Positions 1 through 8,091 of a stretch of 45,673 nucleotides of DNA are shown here, in pieces (the stretch's first letter is position 1; every line of letters starts with the position of its first letter). This DNA is from Mesobacillus campisalis (GTDB taxonomy: Bacteria; Bacillota; Bacilli; Bacillales; Cytobacillaceae). Position numbers and translations under genes: made by a program. The stretch is from assembly GCF_000986785.1 (NCBI RefSeq), contig NZ_LAYY01000026.1, positions 1-45,673 on the forward strand. Reading direction: 5' to 3'. The notes beneath the pieces are model-generated. The model was not told where the DNA came from and did not search any database. It was given only the letters and a program-made list of their open reading frames with translations.

Positions 1-330
1 CTGACGGGGCTTGTCAGTTACCTTTTTCGGCGGACCTCGCGGATTTTGGGCACTGACGACCCTTGTCAGTTACCTTTTTCAGCGGCTCGCGGGAATTTTG
101 GACACTGACGACGTCTGTCAGTTACCTTTTTCAACGGCTTGCGGGAATTTCGGCCATTGATGACGCCTGTCAGTTACCGTTTTCGGCAAGCCTCGCCGAT
201 TTTGGGCGCTGACGGCGCCTGTCAGTTACCTTTTTCGGCGGGCCTCGCCGATTTTGGGCACTGACGGCGCCTGTCAGTTACCTTTTTCAACGGCTCGCAG
301 GAATTTCGGGCACTGACGACCCTTGTCTAA
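1..330. repeat. 52-bp tandem repeat array (six full copies plus ends)
   Basis: The motif TGTCAGTTACC recurs at 12, 64, 116, 168, 220 and 272, and a decayed copy (TGTC only) begins at 324, so the period is exactly 52 bp. The array runs off the left edge. Each unit holds two dyads: an ACTGAC...GTCAGT pair across the unit junction (in the 220-272 region it is ACTGAC-GGCGCC-TGTCAGT), and a GC-rich inner pair such as CGGCG...CGCCG. Copies differ mainly in the inner part. Since 52 is not a multiple of 3 and the frames contain stops, it does not look coding. Function is unknown; the window does not show whether it recurs elsewhere in the genome. Confidence 0.93.
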
Positions 331-487
331 CCGACCTCTTCCCAGTTTTCAAACAGCCCCCTACCTGACTGGTTAAAACTTCCTGTTCTTACAATACATT
401 CATTAAAATAGAATAGAATTACACTTGTCCAAAGCGTTTATGGACTCTTTGACTGCGGGTAAAAGTGATAATGAAGGAGTGGGGCTG

Positions 488-691
488 ATGCTAAAAAAAC
501 TTGAACTCTCTGACTACCAGCTGTGGATGTGTGCGAAAATCAAAGAAAAATTGACTGAGGACCCTCATGCTGTGGAATATAGTCCTGCCTATCATGACAA
601 TGTTGAAGAACGGGAAGTCATCTCGCTCGCTCTCAGCGAAATGCTTTACAGGCTGGGCGGACTGGATCCACAGATGAAGAAAATAGATTAA
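488..691 (+). CDS. Small hypothetical protein (67 aa)
   Basis: I do not recognise this family. The protein begins MLKKLELSDYQLW, is acidic and probably all-helical, with no signal peptide, membrane segment or cysteine motif beyond one Cys. The start is the ATG at 488 because GAAGGAG lies 8 bp upstream (473-479); the frame stays open back to a TTG at 425, but that codon has no ribosome site. A strong terminator follows directly, so it is probably monocistronic. It converges with the protease gene on the other strand. It is real as a gene by its ribosome site, size and terminator; function cannot be stated. Confidence 0.72.
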   Translation: MLKKLELSDYQLWMCAKIKEKLTEDPHAVEYSPAYHDNVEEREVISLALSEMLYRLGGLDPQMKKID

Positions 692-717
692 AGAGGCCTG
701 GCAAGGGCCTCTTTTTT
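692..717 (+). terminator. Rho-independent terminator after the 67-aa gene
   Basis: Stem AGAGGCC / GGCCTCT with a short TGGCAAG loop, followed by TTTTTT on the plus strand. On the minus strand the same hairpin is followed by TTTAATC, so it could also stop transcription arriving from the protease gene. The 12-bp perfect palindrome CAAACCGGTTTG lies just beyond (721-732). Confidence 0.85.
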
Positions 718-756
718 GTGCAAACCGGTTTGTGCCCGTCCATTTTCTTCCCCGGC

Positions 757-2088
757 TTATTGCGGAATCGAACTTTCAGCATCAATATAGCCAGCTCCGT
801 AAATATTGGGATCGAGCGCCGTCCGTAATTCGGCACCTGATTTCAGCATCGTTTTAACATCTTCGGGAGCCAAATCAGGATTGTATTGTTTGATCAAGGC
901 AACGACTCCCGCGCAAATAGGTGTCGCCATGGACGTTCCTGATAAAACAAAATAGTCATTATCCACACGGCTGGACTTTTGGATTTTATCCAAATAGGAA
1001 TTAGGCGCTCTCAGCGAAACGATGTTGACTCCAGGTGCGAGCAAATCCGGTTTTATCCCACCATGAATGGTTGGCCCTCTGCTCGAAAAATCGGCTGCGT
1101 CGTCATCTTCCCTTTCGACTGTATTTCTGTCATCCGAAGCACCGACCGTGATCACCTGGTCACTAATGCCTGGACTGGCAATCGTTCTGCTTCTCGGTCC
1201 ATCATTCCCGGCAGCGACACAGACAACAATCCCGGCTGCCCATGCTTCCTCGACAACTCTCACCATCGGGTCATCATTTTCATCACCAAAGTCCTGGGCG
1301 GTGCTTCCAAGAGACATGGAGATAATATCAATCTTTTTATCCGGATTTTCTTCATTGTAGCTGATGCACCATTCAACCCCTCGCATCACGGTTTCGAGCG
1401 AGCCGGAGCCCAGCTTATCCAAAACCTTTACTCCTGCGAGACTGGCTTCCGGTGCAGGGCCCCTGTATTTAAAACCAGAAGCTTCTCCGCTGCCGGCTGC
1501 GTCGCCCGCACAGTGTGTGCCATGGCCATTATCATCATAGGCTTCCGTTCTATTGTTAACAAAATCTACGAAATCCGTAATCCGTCCAGCCAAGTCACGA
1601 TGCGGATAGATTCCCGTATCAATGATGGCAATTTTGACTCCTCTGCCGGTTAATATCCCCTGTTCCCTTACAACGTTATCAGCCTTGGCCGATTTTACCG
1701 CTACATCAAGCAGCGCCTTGACCTCCCGATTCAGGTAGACTCTTTTCACATGCCCGCAGCCAGAAAGAATCTCTTCGAGGCAGCTGGGAGTAAGATCGGC
1801 GCTGCAGCAGGAAACCCTTGAAAAGTGATGCCTGATATTGCTTCTCATATGGCGGCTCATAATACCGGTGACTTCCTGGCATCCCGCTTCATAACCGCCT
1901 TTCCCGAATTCAATAATAACCGAAAACCTTTTACTTTTTTTAATAGCCCCTTCCAGGAATTTATGCAAAAAACATGGTGTCCATTTAAAAGGCCGGTAAA
2001 GATTCAACATTTCTTCCCTTAGTGGGCGTTCCAGCTTATCTGCATGATTGCGGACCATTTTGACCATTGAAAAACCAAACAAAGCCAT
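757..2088 (-). CDS. aprX: Subtilisin-family serine protease AprX
   Basis: Intracellular-type S8 peptidase. The catalytic triad is visible: Asp157 in AIIDTG, His189 in NGHGTH and Ser386 in SGTSMATP, with the oxyanion Asn295 in VAAGND. The N-terminal 150 residues carry the AprX-type leader (FSMVKMVRNHADKL, then YRPFKWTPCFLHKF), and there is no secretion signal, matching B. subtilis AprX in layout and length (about 442 aa). The start is uncertain. ATG 2088 has GAAGGGA 6 bp upstream; TTG 2082 has AAGGGG 7 bp upstream and aligns with the B. subtilis start MFGYSMVQM; ATG 2103 has no ribosome site. Substrates of AprX are not well defined. It stands alone, downstream of the lia terminator. Confidence 0.9.
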   Translation of the reverse strand: MALFGFSMVKMVRNHADKLERPLREEMLNLYRPFKWTPCFLHKFLEGAIKKSKRFSVIIEFGKGGYEAGCQEVTGIMSRHMRSNIRHHFSRVSCCSADLTPSCLEEILSGCGHVKRVYLNREVKALLDVAVKSAKADNVVREQGILTGRGVKIAIIDTGIYPHRDLAGRITDFVDFVNNRTEAYDDNGHGTHCAGDAAGSGEASGFKYRGPAPEASLAGVKVLDKLGSGSLETVMRGVEWCISYNEENPDKKIDIISMSLGSTAQDFGDENDDPMVRVVEEAWAAGIVVCVAAGNDGPRSRTIASPGISDQVITVGASDDRNTVEREDDDAADFSSRGPTIHGGIKPDLLAPGVNIVSLRAPNSYLDKIQKSSRVDNDYFVLSGTSMATPICAGVVALIKQYNPDLAPEDVKTMLKSGAELRTALDPNIYGAGYIDAESSIPQ

Positions 2089-2164
2089 TCCCCTTCCCTT
2101 CATAACTTTTGTTATAAGCTATGATGGTCCCGGTAAAATGGCTTTGGTGTTTGTCCTAGCAGAA

Positions 2165-2196
2165 TAAAAAAAGGCTGTTGAATTAGTGCCCAGCCT
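2165..2196 (-). terminator. Terminator of the lia operon
   Basis: On the minus strand AGGCTG...CAGCCT closes a hairpin that is followed by TTTTTTTATT, directly downstream of the liaR stop codon. Confidence 0.8.
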
Positions 2197-2206
2197 ATAA
2201 TTCCAG

Positions 2207-2839
2207 CTATTTTGCAAGTGAATGCTTAAACGCATAAATGACGGCCTGGGTCCTGTCCTGGACCTGCAGCTTGCTCAAAATATTGCTCACGTGTGTTTTG
2301 ACGGTTTTAAGGGCGATGAACAGTTCGTCGGCGATTTCCTGGTTGCTTTTTCCTTCAGTCATTAAAAGCAGCACTTCCATCTCGCGCTCCGTCAATTCTT
2401 CATGGGGGAGAACATTTTGTTTTTGGCGCATTTTCATCATCATTTTGCCGGTGACTTCCGGCTCAAGCACCGGCTGCCCGTGGTATGTAGCCCGGACGGC
2501 GTTGGCAATGTCGCTCGCCTTTGAAGTCTTCAGCATATAGCTGGTGGCACCTGCTTCAAGTGCAGGATACACCTTTTCATCATCAAGGAAGCTGGTCACC
2601 ACGATGATTTTCGCTTCAGGCCATTGCTCCATGATTTTCCGTGTTGCTTCAATGCCGTCCATTTCCTTCATGACAAGGTCCATGAGGATGATGTCCGGCT
2701 TCAGGCTCAGGCAGATCTCGACTCCTGTCCGGCCATTGTCCGCCTCTCCCACGACCTCAATGTCTGGCTGCGCAGACAAATAGGAGGAAACCCCAATCCG
2801 CACCATTTCATGGTCATCGATAAAAACTACTTTAATCAT
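2207..2839 (-). CDS. liaR: Response regulator LiaR
   Basis: NarL/LuxR-type response regulator of the Lia cell-envelope stress system. The receiver domain (residues 1-120) has the acidic pocket IDDHE and the phospho-acceptor Asp54 in ILMDLVM. The C-terminal LuxR helix-turn-helix (about 145-205) has [20 protein letters not shown] and [10 protein letters not shown]. Sequence and operon order match B. subtilis LiaR, which activates the liaI promoter. The start [11 protein letters not shown] (ATG 2839) was chosen by family alignment; a GTG three codons upstream is possible. It overlaps the end of liaS, as expected for a coupled two-component pair. Confidence 0.95.
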   Translation of the reverse strand: MIKVVFIDDHEMVRIGVSSYLSAQPDIEVVGEADNGRTGVEICLSLKPDIILMDLVMKEMDGIEATRKIMEQWPEAKIIVVTSFLDDEKVYPALEAGATSYMLKTSKASDIANAVRATYHGQPVLEPEVTGKMMMKMRQKQNVLPHEELTEREMEVLLLMTEGKSNQEIADELFIALKTVKTHVSNILSKLQVQDRTQAVIYAFKHSLAK

Positions 2840-3896
2840 CTTCCTCACCCGCCGTTTTTAATATAGGAATCTTGGCTTCAAGCTTTGTTCCCTTGTTTTT
2901 TACACTGACGATTTTCAGGATGCCACCGATTTCCCCGGCTCGCTCATGCATATTCTGCAGTCCGTACGAGCCGGCCTTCGATTCTTCCACATCAAATCCG
3001 ATGCCGTCATCGGACACCCTCAAAATGACCATGTCATCGCGTCTAATCAGCAAAACATCAAGTTTAGCGGCCTGGGAGTGGCGGAGCGTGTTGGAGACGG
3101 ACTCCTGCAGAATCCTGAATAAATGGTCTTCCACTCCCTTATCAAGGGGGAAGTCTTCCAGTTTCCAGTGGATGTTCATGGTGACTTTCTGGGAGAGTTC
3201 AATCAGGAGCTCCTTTGCTCCTTCCTGCAAGGTCTTGCCCTTCAACGCTGCCGGCCTGAGGTGAAGCAGCAGTGCCCGCATTTCCAGCTGCGATTTATGG
3301 ATCATCTCTTCGACCATTTTCAGCTGCTTGGCTTCCCGGGCCTCCACCGGATCCGGAACAGCAGCAAGATCTTTGGTTTCATTGATCGCCGACATCATCA
3401 TGGACGCGGCAAACAGCTGCTGGGAGACAGAATCATGCAGTTCTCGTGCCAGCCGGTTCCGCTCCTGTGAAATGATTTCCTGTATCCTTGTTTCCTGCTC
3501 TTCCGCCTTTTCGTTTGCCAGTCTCTGGGACAGCATCGTTTTTTCGGACATCTGCTTCTGGACCTTTTGGATCCGTTCCGAAATCAGTCCGGTTTCAGGC
3601 AGCATGTCTGCCTGCGGCGGCTCTGAGTAGCGGCCTTCTTGCAGCTGATACAGCCAGCCCTCTACATGCTGCAGCTGCCTGCGCCAATAAATGCCGGTAA
3701 AGATTCCGAACACGAGGCCTAAACCGAGACTCACACTTGCTGTGAAAACGATGAATGGGATATCCATAAGTTCCCGTTCCCAAAGCTCTGACCAGTGGTC
3801 CAACGGGTGTACCCAAAAATAGGAAGAGGTGAGAAAGAGAAACAGCAAAAAAGCGAGGGACATCCCCCACAAGATTTGGCGCTGGACAATGCTCAT
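2832..3896 (-). CDS. liaS: Sensor histidine kinase LiaS
   Basis: Membrane histidine kinase of the HPK7 (NarX/DesK-like) type. Two transmembrane segments (about 10-27 and 48-70) enclose a very short extracellular loop, typical of intramembrane-sensing kinases, followed by a HAMP-like linker, the HisKA_3 region with His154 in [11 protein letters not shown], and the HATPase domain ([19 protein letters not shown]). In the Lia system LiaF keeps this kinase silent until lipid-II-cycle antibiotics are present. The ATG overlaps the liaF stop as ATGA, so the two genes are translationally coupled. Confidence 0.95.
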   Translation of the reverse strand: MSIVQRQILWGMSLAFLLFLFLTSSYFWVHPLDHWSELWERELMDIPFIVFTASVSLGLGLVFGIFTGIYWRRQLQHVEGWLYQLQEGRYSEPPQADMLPETGLISERIQKVQKQMSEKTMLSQRLANEKAEEQETRIQEIISQERNRLARELHDSVSQQLFAASMMMSAINETKDLAAVPDPVEAREAKQLKMVEEMIHKSQLEMRALLLHLRPAALKGKTLQEGAKELLIELSQKVTMNIHWKLEDFPLDKGVEDHLFRILQESVSNTLRHSQAAKLDVLLIRRDDMVILRVSDDGIGFDVEESKAGSYGLQNMHERAGEIGGILKIVSVKNKGTKLEAKIPILKTAGEEDD

Positions 3897-4627
3897 ATCC
3901 TCTTCACCTCGATGTCCCCAATCAGCATGGATGTGAAGATTTTAATTTTCTGGTCCGCACCGTCATAACCCGGGGTTTTGACTACCAGCTGCTGGTTGAA
4001 TGAACGGCCCTGGTGATATTCCAGCAAGTCCGCAGCCCCTACCAGGGTTGTATGGTGAATATTCACTTCGATATCATATGGCACAAAGATTTTTATATTC
4101 CCAACTATATTTCGGATAAAAATCACTGCCTCGCCTTTTGGGAGAACCGTGTAGCTGAAATCAATGACTGTATCGCCGATGCCGGCCAGGACATTGATAT
4201 CATCCCACTCATAGGCCTGTTGCGGAGTCTTTTGGCTTCCTAACCAGGAATTTTTAATATATGGCATGGAATTGACAAGCAGTTCGTTTCCGTCTGAAGA
4301 AGCAGGTTCCTCAATAATCGGCCTGATAATAGCGGGCTTCTTTTTGGATTGTGCAAAATGGATGACAATGTAAATCAGGACTGACAGCAGAAAAAATCGA
4401 AACGTCAGCATGCCGATCACACAGCTGATGAAGAAAAACAATCCACCCCAGAAAAGCATCTTCCCCATCATTTTATGAAGCATCTTGCGGCCAAAATAGA
4501 CCATTGCTCCCGACACAAAGAGGGAAAAGATCAGGCCAGGGTTGAAAAAGAAGACCTCCAGCAGCAGCAGCAAGGCTCCAATGAGGACAATCCAGCTTAT
4601 ATAGTCATCTTTCATTTTGTTTAACAA
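3893..4627 (-). CDS. liaF: LiaF, inhibitor of the LiaRS two-component system
   Basis: Membrane protein that represses LiaS in the family's model. Four hydrophobic helices fill the N-terminal half (about residues 10-95); the C-terminal half is the beta-rich LiaF-like domain (DTVIDFSYTVLPKGEAVIFI, then GNIKIFVPYDIEV). The start is best at TTG 4627, because AAGGAGG sits 8 bp upstream; the ATG at 4615 would be 20 bp from it, and the longer frame to 4684 has no ribosome site. The gene lies between liaH and liaS and overlaps liaS by 4 bp. Confidence 0.9.
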   Translation of the reverse strand: MLNKMKDDYISWIVLIGALLLLLEVFFFNPGLIFSLFVSGAMVYFGRKMLHKMMGKMLFWGGLFFFISCVIGMLTFRFFLLSVLIYIVIHFAQSKKKPAIIRPIIEEPASSDGNELLVNSMPYIKNSWLGSQKTPQQAYEWDDINVLAGIGDTVIDFSYTVLPKGEAVIFIRNIVGNIKIFVPYDIEVNIHHTTLVGAADLLEYHQGRSFNQQLVVKTPGYDGADQKIKIFTSMLIGDIEVKRI

Positions 4628-4721
4628 GATCTTTTCCTCCTTTCTGGCGGGTACTGGTTCAGGAATGAAAAGGCGCGAGTACAAGCTTGCGCCTCTTCTT
4701 TAGAATACCATGTTTGCTTTC

Positions 4722-5366
4722 TTAATTAGCATAGGTTTCCTTGTTTTTCATTTCTTTTTCCAGCTGGGCGATGCGGCCATCGATTGTATTGCGGTAATAT
4801 GAACTGTTCACCTGGTTCTCCAGGTTGGCGAGGTAGCTTTCGATTTCGGTGAACCGGGAGTAAGCCTTCCCTGAATAATCCTCCTGGTTCATCACCTGGT
4901 CCATTGTCGTATGGGCGCGGGTCACGTTTTCCCTGCCCATCAGTTCCATGCGGCGGATATGCATATCCTTCAGTTTATGTTTCATATCCTCATATTTATG
5001 TTCGAGCTCCTGAAGCTGGCTTCCGGCATTGGCCAAGGCTTCCTTCAGGTGGGACGCTCTCGCTTCATACTGGCTTTGTTCCTGGGCGGCAAAAACATGA
5101 AGTTCAGTTTCACCGGCCTTTTGTGCTACCTCCGCCTGATAGCGGCGCTTTTCGGCCATTTCTTCCGCTTTCTGGCACTCGGCAGTAAACTGTTCCTTCA
5201 ACTGATGCTGCCGCTCAAGCAGCTTGCGGACCTTTTCCGTTTCGTTCTCACATTCACGGAGATACTGATTCAGCATCGCGATCGGATTTTTACGCTCCTT
5301 GCGGTCGAGTGCGGAATTCAGGTCAGCCAAGATGGTTTCTTTCAAGCGGGTAAACAGGTTTGTCAT
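4722..5366 (-). CDS. liaH: LiaH, PspA/IM30-family phage-shock protein
   Basis: PspA family protein of 214 aa, almost entirely coiled coil, with the N-terminal amphipathic stretch MTNLFTRLKETILADLNSAL that contacts membranes and the family motif NPIAMLNQYLREC. LiaH forms large oligomers that protect the membrane when the cell wall is under attack. The ATG has AAGGAG 9 bp upstream. It follows liaI by about 18 bp and is the second gene of the operon, as in B. subtilis. The liaG gene that follows liaH in B. subtilis is absent. Confidence 0.94.
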   Translation of the reverse strand: MTNLFTRLKETILADLNSALDRKERKNPIAMLNQYLRECENETEKVRKLLERQHQLKEQFTAECQKAEEMAEKRRYQAEVAQKAGETELHVFAAQEQSQYEARASHLKEALANAGSQLQELEHKYEDMKHKLKDMHIRRMELMGRENVTRAHTTMDQVMNQEDYSGKAYSRFTEIESYLANLENQVNSSYYRNTIDGRIAQLEKEMKNKETYAN

Positions 5367-5384
5367 GTAAATACACTCCTTAAA

Positions 5385-5729
5385 TTAGTATTTTTTAAGT
5401 TCGGACCATTGCTTTTCAAAATTGGCAAAGGGGTCATTGCTGGTTGTGCTCCCAGTCTCCGGGGCATTCCATTTTTTATAGACAAGATACAGGACATAAG
5501 CGGCGGCGATGCCCAGGATGGCTGGAACATTCGATGCGGCCGCCATGAGGATAAAGAACCCAAGAGCACCCCAGATGATTTTCTTGAAAGTAGAATCACT
5601 GACTAAAAATTGTTTCACGATGAAGTAGAGAACAAACAGGCTGACGGCCAGACCGAAAAGCGGGCCAAGGTTTGAGATCAGCACCAAGGCGGCGATGCCA
5701 CCTGCCAGCAGTAAACCGAATTTTTTCAT
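5385..5729 (-). CDS. liaI: LiaI-like small membrane protein
   Basis: A 114-aa protein with three or four hydrophobic helices and a hydrophilic tail ending NFEKQWSELKKY. Position directly ahead of liaH, size, membrane topology and an acidic/aromatic C-terminus match LiaI, the membrane anchor that recruits LiaH. Sequence identity to B. subtilis LiaI is low by eye, so the name rests mostly on context and architecture. ATG 5729 is chosen because AAGGAGG lies 8 bp upstream; an upstream ATG at 5756 has no ribosome site. Confidence 0.8.
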   Translation of the reverse strand: MKKFGLLLAGGIAALVLISNLGPLFGLAVSLFVLYFIVKQFLVSDSTFKKIIWGALGFFILMAAASNVPAILGIAAAYVLYLVYKKWNAPETGSTTSNDPFANFEKQWSELKKY

Positions 5730-5776
5730 TTTCGTTTCCTCCTTTCTTGATATCATCTTACCTCGATTGCAAAATC

Positions 5777-5842
5777 CTCATAACGAGCCTGAGCTTGATT
5801 TTCAGCTAGGACCTGAGGCGGAGGAATGGGTAGGACTGTCCT
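5777..5842 (-). promoter_or_regulatory. Candidate lia promoter with an upstream LiaR-type dyad
   Basis: On the minus strand a -35 CTGAAA (5800-5805) and a -10 TATGAG (5777-5782) are separated by 17 bp, about 50 bp before the liaI start. The perfect dyad AGGAC-T-GTCCT (5832-5842) lies about 65 bp upstream of the probable start site, where a LuxR-type activator would bind. Neither hexamer is strong, which fits an activator-dependent promoter. LiaR binding here is inference. Confidence 0.4.
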
Positions 5843-5863
5843 GTCGCAGATGTGTGCACTGTG

Positions 5864-5911
5864 TTAAAAAAAATAAAAAAGCACCGGCAATCCGTTCCTG
5901 CCAGTGCTTCT
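5864..5911 (-). terminator. Terminator after the LysM/CAP gene
   Basis: Minus strand stem AGCACTGGCA / TGCCGGTGCT followed by a long T-rich run (TTTTTTATTTTTTTT). It isolates the lia promoter from the upstream gene. Confidence 0.85.
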
Positions 5912-5914
5912 TTG

Positions 5915-6520
5915 CTATTTCGCTATAAACATCTGCGTCCAATAATGGCCATAGGAGCCTCCTGATGCATGGCCGACTCCAATATGGGTGTACGAGTTAT
6001 TCAGGATATTGGCGCGATGTCCAGGGCTGTTCATCCAGGCCCTGACCACTTCCTGAGGTGTCCGCTGGCCAGCGGCAATGTTTTCTCCCGCGCTTCGATA
6101 GGCAATACCAAAGCTTTTCATCATATCAAATGGTGTACCATATGTTGGACTGCTATGCTGGAAGTAGTTTTTATCCCGCATATCGACCGATTTGTACCGT
6201 GCAACCCTGGATAGCTGCCAATCTGCCGCCAGCGGCCTCAATCCGTGCCTGGCCCGCTCCTGGTTCGTCAGCTGGATCACCTGGTTCTCAATGCTCTTTG
6301 CTGTCCTTTGCTCGGGAATCGTAATCTTTTGACCAGGATAAATGACAGTCGGATTTCTAATATGCGCGTTGGCACTGATGATTTCCGATAATCCGACCTT
6401 ATACCTTACAGAAAGTTTCCACATTGTATCGCCAGAACGTACAGTATGTATCTGCTGTGCAAAGGTTACCGATGGGATCAACACCAGCAGCACCAGGGTA
6501 AGCAATACTTTCTTCACCAT
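5915..6520 (-). CDS. Secreted LysM plus CAP/SCP-domain protein
   Basis: Signal peptide (MVKKVLLTLVLLVLIPSVTF, cleavage near AQQ), one LysM peptidoglycan-binding domain (about 23-70: HTVRSGDTMWKLSVRY ... IYPGQKITIP) and a CAP/SCP domain (about 80-201) with NQERARHGL, YFQHSSP, GENIAAG and SPGHRANIL. This is the YkwD/SafA-like arrangement common in spore-formers; the biochemical role of bacterial CAP domains is not settled. The ATG has AAGGAGG 8 bp upstream. TATAAT on the minus strand at 6567-6572 may be its -10 box, but no good -35 is present. It has its own terminator. Confidence 0.9.
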   Translation of the reverse strand: MVKKVLLTLVLLVLIPSVTFAQQIHTVRSGDTMWKLSVRYKVGLSEIISANAHIRNPTVIYPGQKITIPEQRTAKSIENQVIQLTNQERARHGLRPLAADWQLSRVARYKSVDMRDKNYFQHSSPTYGTPFDMMKSFGIAYRSAGENIAAGQRTPQEVVRAWMNSPGHRANILNNSYTHIGVGHASGGSYGHYWTQMFIAK

Positions 6521-6592
6521 TTCTCATCCTCCTTCTTCCTGAATTAGGATGAGAATATGAAACGGAATTATACGGCCCGCATTGTTAAATTT

Positions 6593-7072
6593 TTATAAAA
6601 GCTTTCTCTCGGAAACGACTACACCGTCCCCATCGGCATAAGCATAGCTGCCTGGCTGCCACTGAATCCCGCCGAACGAGACTGGAACCTGCTTTTCTCC
6701 TTTTCCTTCCTTCTTGCTTTTAAGAGGATTGCTTCCAAGGGCAAAAATGCCAACTTCCAATTTGGCCAGATCTTCCGTATCGCGGACACAGCCGTTGATG
6801 ATGATGCCAGCCAGCTTGCGGTTTTGGGCAATTTCCCCGAGACGGTCACCCATTAGCGCACAGCGCCTGGAACCTCCCCCATCAACCACCAGCACACTGC
6901 CTTCCGGGATGCTTTCAAGGCTTTCAAGCACAAGGACATTGTCCTCAAATACCTTTACCGTTGATATCGGGCCATGAAATTTAGGCTTCTTGCCATATGA
7001 CTTGAATTCACTTTGGCAAATCACCAGCTCACTTGCATGCTCATCGCATAAATCTGCACATTTGAAATCCAT
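6593..7072 (-). CDS. RraA-family protein (regulator of RNase E-like / HMG aldolase-like fold)
   Basis: A 159-aa RraA-fold protein. Conserved pieces are an N-terminal ATADLCDEH-like stretch (here CADLCDEHASEL), VLVVDGGGSRRCALMGDRLGEIA and GIIINGCVRDTEDL, the nucleotide/metal-site core of the family. Members include RNase E inhibitor RraA and 4-hydroxy-4-methyl-2-oxoglutarate aldolases. Because Bacillus lacks classical RNase E, the name 'RraA' should not be read as function. The G-G-S-R-R and R-D residues that bind substrate in aldolase members are present. ATG 7072 is preferred (AGGGGAG 10 bp upstream); TTG 7078 and GTG 7081 are alternatives. About 75 bp downstream of the glycosylase gene with no clear terminator between, so possibly cotranscribed. 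Confidence 0.85.
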   Translation of the reverse strand: MDFKCADLCDEHASELVICQSEFKSYGKKPKFHGPISTVKVFEDNVLVLESLESIPEGSVLVVDGGGSRRCALMGDRLGEIAQNRKLAGIIINGCVRDTEDLAKLEVGIFALGSNPLKSKKEGKGEKQVPVSFGGIQWQPGSYAYADGDGVVVSERKLL

Positions 7073-7147
7073 GAACAACACTCTCCCCTGCCTTTTTATT
7101 AACTAGTTCTAGATTCAGCCCGCTTTTCCTCTTTTTTTTGGGGAATC

Positions 7148-7957
7148 CTAGTGCTGGCAATCGGGGCAGTAGAAAGTCTTTCTGGAGGAGACGATTTCCT
7201 TGATGATCAAGTTGCCGCACCTTATGCAGGCTTCTCCCTCACGGTCATACACCCGGCACTGCTTGTCATAACCCCCAGTTTTCATGTCATCTTTAAACAG
7301 AGGCTGGTCCATGTAGCCGCCGGCCTCAATGGCCCTCAGGAAGACCGTCTTCATTGCATGATACATGGAATTCAGCTCTGGAGGCTCAAGCTCCGCAAAA
7401 GTCCTAACCGGCTTGATGCCTGCTTCATGGCAGATTTCATCACTATAGCAATTACCGATGCCGGCAATTACCTTTTGGTTCACCAGTGTCGTCTTTATCA
7501 TGCCTTTCCTGCCGGAAAACAGCTCCTTGAACTTGCCAATCGTAAATGCAGGATCAAGCGGTTCCGGACCCAAATCATCCAATTCTACATTCAGGCTCTG
7601 TTCGTCATGAAGATGCAAAAAACCCAGCCTGAGGCCAATAAAATACAACTTCATTTCCCCAAACGAGAGAATCACCTGCTTGGTCCTGTCCGGGTTGTCA
7701 TTGTCGTCCCCAAGATACATCCACCCGCCCAGCATCAAGTGAAGAAGCAGGCTGCTTCCAGATTTTAGCCGGAATATCAGATGCTTCGCTCTCCGCTCGA
7801 CTCTTGTAACGCTGTTTCCCTTCAGCTCGGCTACAAACTGCGCTGCAGGAACATTGATTGTCTTATCCCGGTTTACTTCTGCATCACTGATTGTCCTGCC
7901 AACAATCCGTTCACCCAGCATTTTCCTGTAAGTTTCCATCTCCGGAAGCTCCGGCAT
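7148..7957 (-). CDS. Fpg/Nei-family DNA glycosylase (MutM paralogue)
   Basis: Base-excision repair glycosylase/AP lyase of 269 aa. It has the catalytic N-terminal Pro in MPELPEMET (Pro2, Glu3), Lys58 in RRAKHLIF, the helix-two-turn-helix region with NQKVIAGIGNCYSDEI, and a C-terminal zinc finger C-x2-C...C-x2-C (CIRCG ... YCPDC). The start is fixed by the obligatory Pro after Met and by AAGGGG 9 bp upstream; the longer open frame to 8014 is not used. It is not next to polA/coaE as mutM usually is, and the region after the first beta-strand (HLMLGGWMYLG) differs from MutM (HLRMEGKY-type), so I call it a paralogue rather than mutM itself. Confidence 0.88.
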   Translation of the reverse strand: MPELPEMETYRKMLGERIVGRTISDAEVNRDKTINVPAAQFVAELKGNSVTRVERRAKHLIFRLKSGSSLLLHLMLGGWMYLGDDNDNPDRTKQVILSFGEMKLYFIGLRLGFLHLHDEQSLNVELDDLGPEPLDPAFTIGKFKELFSGRKGMIKTTLVNQKVIAGIGNCYSDEICHEAGIKPVRTFAELEPPELNSMYHAMKTVFLRAIEAGGYMDQPLFKDDMKTGGYDKQCRVYDREGEACIRCGNLIIKEIVSSRKTFYCPDCQH

Positions 7958-8044
7958 GTTCTTCAGCCCCTTTTCAGGTGTTTTCCTTAGTATGTTTGAG
8001 GAGCAGTGAACCATGCATATTAACAGGATCGAGAGTTCCTGTCA

Positions 8045-8079
8045 TAAAAAAACAGGCCCCGTAAAACGGGACCTGTTTC
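8045..8079 (-). terminator. Terminator after the YflT-like gene
   Basis: Minus strand stem AACAGGTCCCGT / ACGGGGCCTGTT (one mismatch) with a TTT loop and a run of seven T residues. Confidence 0.88.
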
Positions 8080-8091
8080 TGTCAATCACTA

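Noticed and set aside
1-330. CRISPR array
   Set aside because: The repeats are contiguous 52-bp units with no unique spacers and no cas genes nearby.
721-732. cre-like catabolite site at palindrome CAAACCGGTTTG
   Set aside because: The CcpA consensus needs a central CG with different spacing; this palindrome does not fit, and it lies behind two convergent genes.
979-1653. Long open frame on the plus strand (224 codons)
   Set aside because: It is antisense to the catalytic region of aprX, has no ribosome site and no recognisable domain; a mirror effect of codon use in aprX.
7148-7957. Naming the glycosylase mutM
   Set aside because: Context (no polA/coaE) and the loop after the first beta-strand differ from canonical MutM; only the Fpg/Nei family level is safe.
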